From contig NZ_CAKVMR010000026.1 in NCBI RefSeq assembly GCF_934772795.1, positions 1 to 29,532 of the forward strand: a stretch of DNA of 29,532 nt. Direction: 5' to 3'. Made by a program: the position numbers and the translations under genes. Below the pieces are notes generated by a model that had not been told where the DNA came from, ran no database searches, and was given only the letters and a program-made list of their open reading frames with translations. The DNA comes from an uncultured Holdemanella sp. (GTDB taxonomy: Bacteria > Bacillota_I > Bacilli_A > Erysipelotrichales > Erysipelotrichaceae). Of the stretch, positions 24,894 to 29,532 are shown in pieces. The number at the start of each line of letters is the position of its first letter. Position 1 is the stretch's first letter.

Positions 24894-26150
24894 TTGAGTT
24901 TAGAATATACATTATTTAATTCAGATATGAAGAAGGATTATACAATTTTAGTTCCTTCTATGCTTCCTATTCATTTTCGCTTATTGACACCTGTCTTCGC
25001 GAAAAGTGGATATAAATTAGAAGTTTTGACAAACGAAGGAGAACAAGTACGAGAAGAAGGCTTAGCCCATGTGCATAATGATACTTGTTATCCAGCATTG
25101 TTGGTTATTGGACAGATGATTGATGCATTAAAGAGTGGTAAATATGATATGGATCATGTAGCCTGTGCAATCACACAAACCGCAGGAGGGTGTCGTGCCA
25201 GCAATTATCTTTCCTTATTAAGAAAAGCTTTGGCTATGGAAGGATGGCAACACATTCCTTGTTTATCTGCCAATGCGAATGGACTCGAAAAAGGCAGTAG
25301 CGTTGAATTTACAATGCCTTTGATTCTTCGTATTCTTTATGGAGCATTATATGGTGATGCTTTAATGTGGTTAAGCAATCAGGTAAAGCCTTATGAACTT
25401 GAAAAAGGAGCAACAGATAGAGCGGTAAATCAGTTTATAGATGAATTGATTCCAACATTTGAACGTGGTTCTTATAAACAATCCAAGCGTATTTATAAAA
25501 AGATGTTAGAAATGTTTAAAGCCATTCCACAAGATCGAACTCAAGATAAGATTCGTATTGGAATTGTTGGGGAAATCTATATGAAGTATTCTCCATTAGG
25601 AAATCAACACTTAGAAGATTATTTAATTGAAGAAGGCTTTGAACCAGTACTTTCTGGAGTTATGGATTTTGCGCTATATTGTGTAGAAAATTCAATCATT
25701 GATTATGAATATTATCATATGCACGAAAAAAATCACTATATATACAATATAGTAAAAGATGTGATTATGCGTATGCAGAAAACATTTAGAGATACAGTAA
25801 AAAAAGATGGTACATTTATTGCACCAGATGATTTTAGTGAAGTGATTGAGAATGGAAAACCCTTTATTGATCCAGGTGTGAAAATGGGTGAAGGTTGGCT
25901 TTTAACGAGTGAGGTTGTTTCATTAATTAAAAGTGGTGTTACCAATGTGATCAGTGCGCAGCCATTTGGTTGTTTACCAAATCATATTGTTGCCAAAGGA
26001 ATGGTTCGTAAAATTAAGGATGAATATCCTGAAGCAAATATTGTTGCGATCGACTATGATCCTAGTGCATCAAAGGTAAATCAGGAAAATCGTATTCGAT
26101 TGATGTTGGCAAATGCCAAGTTAAGTGAAGAAATGAAGGCAAGTGTATGA
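24894..26150 (+). CDS. 2-hydroxyacyl-CoA dehydratase-like protein
   Basis: The 418-residue product resembles the C-terminal third of the very large (about 1400-residue) activase-related proteins of many anaerobic Firmicutes; here that part is a separate gene. Conserved-looking pieces include HNDTCYPALLVIGQM, QTAGGCRASNYLSLL, GIVGEIYMKYSPLGN and SAQPFGCLPNHIVAKGM, with cysteines at positions suited to bind an Fe-S cluster, as in HgdA/HgdB subunits. Translation starts at TTG, with AAAGGAG 7 bases upstream. It overlaps the next gene by 4 bases (ATGA), so the operon is tightly coupled. No classic HgdA/HgdB pair, CoA-transferase or dehydrogenase is nearby, so a role in amino-acid fermentation is not supported here. 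Confidence 0.85.
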   Translation: MSLEYTLFNSDMKKDYTILVPSMLPIHFRLLTPVFAKSGYKLEVLTNEGEQVREEGLAHVHNDTCYPALLVIGQMIDALKSGKYDMDHVACAITQTAGGCRASNYLSLLRKALAMEGWQHIPCLSANANGLEKGSSVEFTMPLILRILYGALYGDALMWLSNQVKPYELEKGATDRAVNQFIDELIPTFERGSYKQSKRIYKKMLEMFKAIPQDRTQDKIRIGIVGEIYMKYSPLGNQHLEDYLIEEGFEPVLSGVMDFALYCVENSIIDYEYYHMHEKNHYIYNIVKDVIMRMQKTFRDTVKKDGTFIAPDDFSEVIENGKPFIDPGVKMGEGWLLTSEVVSLIKSGVTNVISAQPFGCLPNHIVAKGMVRKIKDEYPEANIVAIDYDPSASKVNQENRIRLMLANAKLSEEMKASV

Positions 26151-27370
26151 TGGAGTTTGTATATGCCTATGCCTACTTTATTTTGTATGCTTTTCTAGGT
26201 TGGGTTTGTGAAGATTTATATTGTGGAATTCCTGCAAAAAAGTTTATTAACCGAGGCTTCTTTTATGGTCCATATTGTCCAATCTATGGAGTAGGTGCTT
26301 TACTGGTTTTATATCCTCTATTGTTCGTGAAAGATTATCCAATACTTGTATTTATTTTGGGTGTCATTATTACAAGTACTTTGGAATATATTACAAGTTG
26401 GGTAATGGAAATTTTATTTAAAACAAGATGGTGGGATTACTCTGAAAGATTTATGAATATCAATGGTCGTGTATGTCTGTTGAACTCCACATTATTTGGG
26501 ATCATGTCCATTGTGGTTGTATATATTGTGCATCCTGTGATTCAAGATATTGTAATGGATATTCCACTTACAGCATTGATGAGCTTCTTATCGGCTTTTA
26601 CAATTGGATTTGGCATTGACTGCGTATTCACAGTACTTGCTCTACTTCGTCGCAAGCAAGTATTCCAGAAGGTACAAACACAAATGGAAGCTTTCAAGAA
26701 GGATTTCGAAGCAGAAAGTCAATTGCGCGTTCAAGAAGCGCAAGAAGCATTCCAAGAATGGATGTTATCTCGTCCGGATCTCTCAGAGCGTATTGAAGAA
26801 TTTCAAAATAGTTTGGATAACTTCTCTTTAGAAGCTAAAAAACATATTTCAAAGGCTTTCCCAGAACGTCGTATTTCTAATGAAATTCGTAATATTGTAG
26901 CGGATGGCAAGTTAGCAATTGAAAGAAGACGATTGAATGCGAATAAGCAAGCTGAATATTGTGAATTAACAAATATGGTCATGGTTCAAGATGAAAAGGG
27001 TAATGTATTAGTTCAAAATAGCCAGAATCCAAATGGATATACATTTCCTGGAGGAAATATTGAACTTGGTGAATCCTTTGTACAATCAGCAATTCGTGAT
27101 GTGAAAGAAAAAACTGGTTTAAATGTTGAACAGTTATGTTTGTGTGGAACCAAACAATTTGTCACGAGTGACAATTGCAGACATATTGTTTTCTTATATA
27201 AAACGAATGTGTTTAATGGGAAAATAAATGAAGAATCAAAGTGGATTCCACTAGCAAATATTCAGGATTATAAGCTGATTTCAGGCTTAAGCGATGTGTT
27301 TGAAGTGTTTTCGGGAACAAAATATAATGAGCTTTATTACAATGCTCAATATCAATTAAAAAAATATTAG
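26147..27370 (+). CDS. CmpB-like membrane protein fused to NUDIX domain
   Basis: The 407-residue product joins two unrelated modules. Residues 1-168 form a membrane domain with about five hydrophobic segments of the ABC_trans_CmpB type (PF06541), recognised by FLGWVCEDLY, NRGFFYGPYCPIYGVGALLVLYPL split across the first loop and the FxGR-like segment NINGRVCLLNSTLFG. Residues 169-265 are a charged helical linker. Residues 270-400 are a MutT/NUDIX hydrolase domain: CELTNMVMVQDEKGNVLVQN, then the box G303-x5-E309-x7-R317-D-V-K-E-K-T-G-L. Two usual glutamates of REVxEE are changed (D318, K322), so activity may be weak or altered. GAAGG lies 7 bases before the ATG. It is the third gene of the operon and ends in a terminator. 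Confidence 0.88.
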   Translation: MMEFVYAYAYFILYAFLGWVCEDLYCGIPAKKFINRGFFYGPYCPIYGVGALLVLYPLLFVKDYPILVFILGVIITSTLEYITSWVMEILFKTRWWDYSERFMNINGRVCLLNSTLFGIMSIVVVYIVHPVIQDIVMDIPLTALMSFLSAFTIGFGIDCVFTVLALLRRKQVFQKVQTQMEAFKKDFEAESQLRVQEAQEAFQEWMLSRPDLSERIEEFQNSLDNFSLEAKKHISKAFPERRISNEIRNIVADGKLAIERRRLNANKQAEYCELTNMVMVQDEKGNVLVQNSQNPNGYTFPGGNIELGESFVQSAIRDVKEKTGLNVEQLCLCGTKQFVTSDNCRHIVFLYKTNVFNGKINEESKWIPLANIQDYKLISGLSDVFEVFSGTKYNELYYNAQYQLKKY

Positions 27371-27401
27371 ACTTTGTGGTTTACAAGCAAAGTCTTTTTT
27401 T
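27369..27401 (+). terminator. Terminator of the activase operon
   Basis: AGACTTTG (27369-27376) pairs with CAAAGTCT (27388-27395), followed by TTTTTT. It overlaps the stop codon of the CmpB-NUDIX gene and abuts the next promoter. Confidence 0.88.
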
Positions 27402-27409
27402 GTTATAAT
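27381..27409 (+). promoter_or_regulatory. Promoter of rpsF-ssb-rpsR
   Basis: TGTTATAAT (27401-27409) is a full extended -10. TTACAA at 27381-27386, in the loop of the preceding terminator, is a weak -35 at 17-base spacing. Confidence 0.75.
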
Positions 27410-27413
27410 AACG

Positions 27414-27463
27414 AGGCAGGTTTATGCCTGTTCTCTGCTTCGTAGGAAGCCAAAAAGACCAAA
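27414..27463 (+). promoter_or_regulatory. Structured leader before rpsF
   Basis: Two hairpins lie between promoter and ribosome binding site: AGGCA/TGCCT (27414-27429) and GCTTC-GTAG-GAAGC (27437-27450). Many bacteria regulate this operon by binding of the S6:S18 dimer to the leader RNA. I do not see the CCG bulge of the known motif, so this is a candidate only. Confidence 0.35.
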
Positions 27464-27476
27464 GGGAGGTGTACAC

Positions 27477-27770
27477 ATGAAAAAATATGAAATTATGTAC
27501 ATTGTGAATGCATCTTTAGATGATGCAGCGTTCAAAACAGTTTCAGATCGTTTACATGCAACAATCACTGATAACGGTGGTTCAATTGACAAAGTAGATG
27601 ACTGGGGTGTGAAAGAATTCGCTTACGAAATCGATCACATGAAAAAGGGACACTATGTAGTTATCAACGTAACTGCTAACAATGCAGGAGTTTTTGAATT
27701 CCAACGTTTGTCTCGTATCAGCAACAATGTAATTCGTGTTATGGTTGTTAAAACTGAAGGCGAAAAATAA
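27477..27770 (+). CDS. rpsF: 30S ribosomal protein S6
   Basis: S6 sits on the platform of the small subunit and pairs with S18. The 97-residue product opens KKYEIMYIVNASLDDAAF and contains VDDWGVKEFAYEIDHMKKGHYVVINV, both family hallmarks, at the usual length. AAAGGGAGGT lies 6 bases before the ATG. First gene of the conserved rpsF-ssb-rpsR operon. Confidence 0.98.
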   Translation: MKKYEIMYIVNASLDDAAFKTVSDRLHATITDNGGSIDKVDDWGVKEFAYEIDHMKKGHYVVINVTANNAGVFEFQRLSRISNNVIRVMVVKTEGEK

Positions 27771-27788
27771 TCGAGGTTAAATAGAAAT

Positions 27789-28307
27789 ATGATTAATCGA
27801 GTAGTATTGGTTGGGCGTTTGACACGTGATCCTGAATTACGTAAAACGCAAAGTGGAACAAGTGTTTGCTCATTCACTATGGCAGTTGGTCGTCGTGTTT
27901 CAACACAAGGACAGCCAGATGCAGATTTTATTAACTGTGTTGCTTGGAATAAAACAGCTGATTTAATGACACAGTATTTACACAAAGGTTCATTGATTGG
28001 TTTAGAAGGGCGTATTCAAACTCGTTCTTATGACAACCAACAAGGACAAAGGGTATATGTTACAGAGGTTGTCGCAGAAAGTGTTCAATTCTTAGAACCT
28101 AAAAATGCACAATCAAATTATTCAGCTCCAAGCCAAGATTATGGAATGAATCAAGGTTTTGCTCAAAATACATATGCTGCTCCTGTACAGAATGGATACA
28201 ATCAAAATTCATATTCAAATCCTGTGCAGAATACAAATAACGCATTTGATTCAACATTCAATGCAGATGATTCACTAGATATTGCTAGTGATGATCTACC
28301 ATTCTAG
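27789..28307 (+). CDS. ssb: Single-stranded DNA-binding protein
   Basis: SSB coats single-stranded DNA during replication and repair and recruits partners through its tail. The 172-residue product has an N-terminal OB fold (about 1-105, beginning MINRVVLVGRLTRDPELR, with DFINCVAWNKTADL), a Gln/Asn/Tyr-rich flexible linker and the acidic tip SDDLPF. It lies between rpsF and rpsR, the arrangement of the main essential SSB of Bacillota rather than a plasmid or competence copy. GAGG is 11 bases before the ATG. Confidence 0.98.
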   Translation: MINRVVLVGRLTRDPELRKTQSGTSVCSFTMAVGRRVSTQGQPDADFINCVAWNKTADLMTQYLHKGSLIGLEGRIQTRSYDNQQGQRVYVTEVVAESVQFLEPKNAQSNYSAPSQDYGMNQGFAQNTYAAPVQNGYNQNSYSNPVQNTNNAFDSTFNADDSLDIASDDLPF

Positions 28308-28324
28308 AAAGGAAGGACTTACTT

Positions 28325-28555
28325 ATGGCATTTAAAAAACAACGTATGGGTCGTAAAAAAGTTTGTTACTTCACTAAGAACAAAATTAAGGAAATCGACT
28401 ACAAAGACGTAGAATTATTAAAACGTTTCATCAACGCTAACGGAAAAATTATTCCTAGACGTGTGACTGGAACTCGTGCAAAATACCAAAGAATGTTAGC
28501 AACAGCTATTAAACGTGCTCGTCAAATGGCTTTGTTACCTTACGTGGTTGACTAA
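28325..28555 (+). CDS. rpsR: 30S ribosomal protein S18
   Basis: The 76-residue, strongly basic product contains RRKVCYFTKNKIKEIDYKDV-like and LLKRFINANGKIIPRRVTGT segments typical of S18. Only one cysteine is present, so this is a zinc-free form. AAAGGAAGG lies 8 bases upstream. It closes the rpsF operon, with a strong terminator just after the stop. Confidence 0.98.
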   Translation: MAFKKQRMGRKKVCYFTKNKIKEIDYKDVELLKRFINANGKIIPRRVTGTRAKYQRMLATAIKRARQMALLPYVVD

Positions 28556-28557
28556 TT

Positions 28558-28585
28558 AGACTTCATATATTGAAGTCTTTTTTTT
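28558..28585 (+). terminator. Terminator of rpsF operon
   Basis: AGACTTCA / TGAAGTCT form a perfect 8-bp stem (loop TATAT) followed by seven T. The -35 of the next gene is within its loop and 3' arm. Confidence 0.93.
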
Positions 28586-28598
28586 ATTTTTATATAAT
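28570..28598 (+). promoter_or_regulatory. Promoter of DUF2232 gene, nested in terminator
   Basis: TTGAAG (28570-28575) and TATAAT (28593-28598) are exactly 17 bases apart. The ATG at 28605 lies 6 bases after the -10, so the transcript is probably leaderless. Confidence 0.72.
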
Positions 28599-28604
28599 AG
28601 GCGT

Positions 28605-29465
28605 ATGATAAAAACGAAACAAATTACTAAAGGTGCGATGGTTTGCGCTATTTATGGAGCTTTATTATTTTTAAATCAACAGAGTGCATTGATGATTGAA
28701 TCCAGTGCTTCTTGGATTTTTGCATTTCCTGTACTTATTTATACAGCTATGAGTGGGATTAAAATGGGAACATTAGTCACCGCTTGTATGGGGTTGATGA
28801 CCATGTTTTTTGGCGGCTTTACAACCTGGTTTTATAGTTGGACTTCATTATTGATTGGATTTATATATGGGGTTGGTGTGTTTAAACATGCTAAGAATAT
28901 GACCAATTTTATTATTTGTTTTATTCTTTCTATTATTGCTAATTTATGCATTATTCTATTGTGGAGTACTTTATTTGGCATTGATTTTTATGAAGATTTC
29001 CGTATGATTTCACAATATATTCCATTTATTAGTTTAAAAGTATTTACATACTTGATGATAGGATTATTAGGTCTATTACAGGCATTATGTATTCATTTAG
29101 TTGCATTAATGGTGTGTTTACGCATGCACATGGACATTGTTCCGCCACAACCATTATCCAAGGTACAAAGCCCAAGATGGGTAGGTATAGGTTCTATTGT
29201 GGTGTGGATTGCGTTCTTTTTTGTTCAAAATGTGATAGAATGTCCATCGGGGATCGTTGATTTAGCACAAGTTATTTACTTTGTAGATTGTACCTTGTTA
29301 TTATATTTTGGAGTTGTTTATTTTATGAGTTTATGTATTAAACACCAAAAGAAGAAATGGTCGTTTCTTTCTATTTTTGGTGCTTTTGTGCCTGGACTCA
29401 ATTTATTGTGGATGTTTATGGGAGAGTTGGACTGTCTTTTACAGTTACGAAAAGAGGTAGTGTAA
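28605..29465 (+). CDS. DUF2232 (YybS-like) membrane protein
   Basis: The 286-residue product is almost wholly hydrophobic, with about eight membrane segments, and starts with a short basic tail (MIKTKQITKGAMVCAIYGALLF). Pattern and position before a gdpP-like gene suggest the DUF2232/YybS family, whose function is not established and which shares features with substrate-binding subunits of ECF transporters. In Bacillus, yybS lies directly before gdpP (yybT) and rplI. Here the group sits right after rpsF-ssb-rpsR. Seven bases separate it from the next start codon, so it is co-transcribed with gdpP. Confidence 0.78.
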   Translation: MIKTKQITKGAMVCAIYGALLFLNQQSALMIESSASWIFAFPVLIYTAMSGIKMGTLVTACMGLMTMFFGGFTTWFYSWTSLLIGFIYGVGVFKHAKNMTNFIICFILSIIANLCIILLWSTLFGIDFYEDFRMISQYIPFISLKVFTYLMIGLLGLLQALCIHLVALMVCLRMHMDIVPPQPLSKVQSPRWVGIGSIVVWIAFFFVQNVIECPSGIVDLAQVIYFVDCTLLLYFGVVYFMSLCIKHQKKKWSFLSIFGAFVPGLNLLWMFMGELDCLLQLRKEVV

Positions 29466-29472
29466 AGAATTT

Positions 29473-29532
29473 ATGAAAAACTCGGTATGGGAAGATCGAA
29501 ATTTGAATAAATTGTTTATACTCTACAAGAAT
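29473..29532 (+). CDS. Probable GdpP-family gene, start only
   Basis: Twenty open codons from the ATG at 29473 to the window end read MKNSVWEDRNLNKLFILYKN. Length and position directly after a DUF2232 gene suggest GdpP (YybT), a membrane-bound cyclic-di-AMP phosphodiesterase with PAS, degenerate GGDEF and DHH/DHHA1 domains, none of which is within the window. The ribosome binding site is weak (AAAGAA). The call rests on context alone. Confidence 0.5.
   Translation, partial: MKNSVWEDRNLNKLFILYKN

Noticed and set aside
23500..24900. Frameshift or assembly error splitting one large activase gene into two
   Set aside because: The second gene has its own AAAGGAG site 7 bases before a TTG start, and the stop of the first is clean, which indicates two real genes.
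26604..26831. 75-codon plus-strand frame within the CmpB-NUDIX gene
   Set aside because: It lies in an alternative frame across the helical linker, without a start signal; the long frame has clear domains on both sides, so no frameshift or hidden gene is needed.

Overview
The window is a gene-dense, AT-rich stretch of bacterial chromosome from a low-GC Gram-positive organism (Bacillota). The evidence is a DnaB/DnaI primosome pair of the Bacillus type, a DNA polymerase I without exonuclease residues, MreC/MreD, strong AGGAGG-type ribosome binding sites and TTGACA/TATAAT promoters. The gene content (DUF1848, UMF1-type transporter, CmpB-like membrane protein, hydroxyacyl-CoA dehydratase activase) fits an anaerobic gut or oral Firmicute; Erysipelotrichia is my best guess, by inference only. 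No phage, IS element, CRISPR array or rRNA is visible, and no gene-free stretch exceeds about 210 bases.

Layout: 1-75 tRNA-Asp (first base outside the window), then a DUF1848 protein with a C-terminal radical-SAM-like cysteine motif. On the minus strand lie a thioredoxin-fold lipoprotein and tRNA-His. 1843-3964: radC, mreC, mreD. 4024-10024: the tightly overlapping replication/repair operon polA-mutM-coaE-dnaB-dnaI. 10103-14248: class II fructose-bisphosphate aldolase, an S9 peptidase and murA. 14294-21761: a MATE exporter, a zinc-ribbon miniprotein (minus), a two-TM miniprotein, a 1024-residue hybrid histidine kinase carrying a GGDEF domain, an XRE-type regulator fused to six membrane segments, and a UMF1-family MFS transporter (minus). 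21973-27370: a three-gene operon of a double-ASKHA dehydratase activase, a separate dehydratase-like protein and a CmpB membrane protein fused to a NUDIX domain. 27477-29532: rpsF-ssb-rpsR, a DUF2232 membrane protein and the first 20 codons of a probable GdpP gene.

Two patterns run through the whole window. First, five genes (DUF1848, the lipoprotein, radC, MATE, DUF2232) have a -10 box ending 5 or 6 bases before the ATG and no usable Shine-Dalgarno sequence, so they look leaderless; the other genes mostly have good ribosome binding sites. Second, several promoters are nested in or abut the terminator of the preceding gene, with the -35 inside the hairpin and the -10 just after the T-tract.

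The least-described unit is the activase/dehydratase/CmpB-NUDIX operon. Next are the GGDEF-containing hybrid kinase and the neighbouring membrane-bound XRE regulator, whose promoter carries a perfect palindrome.
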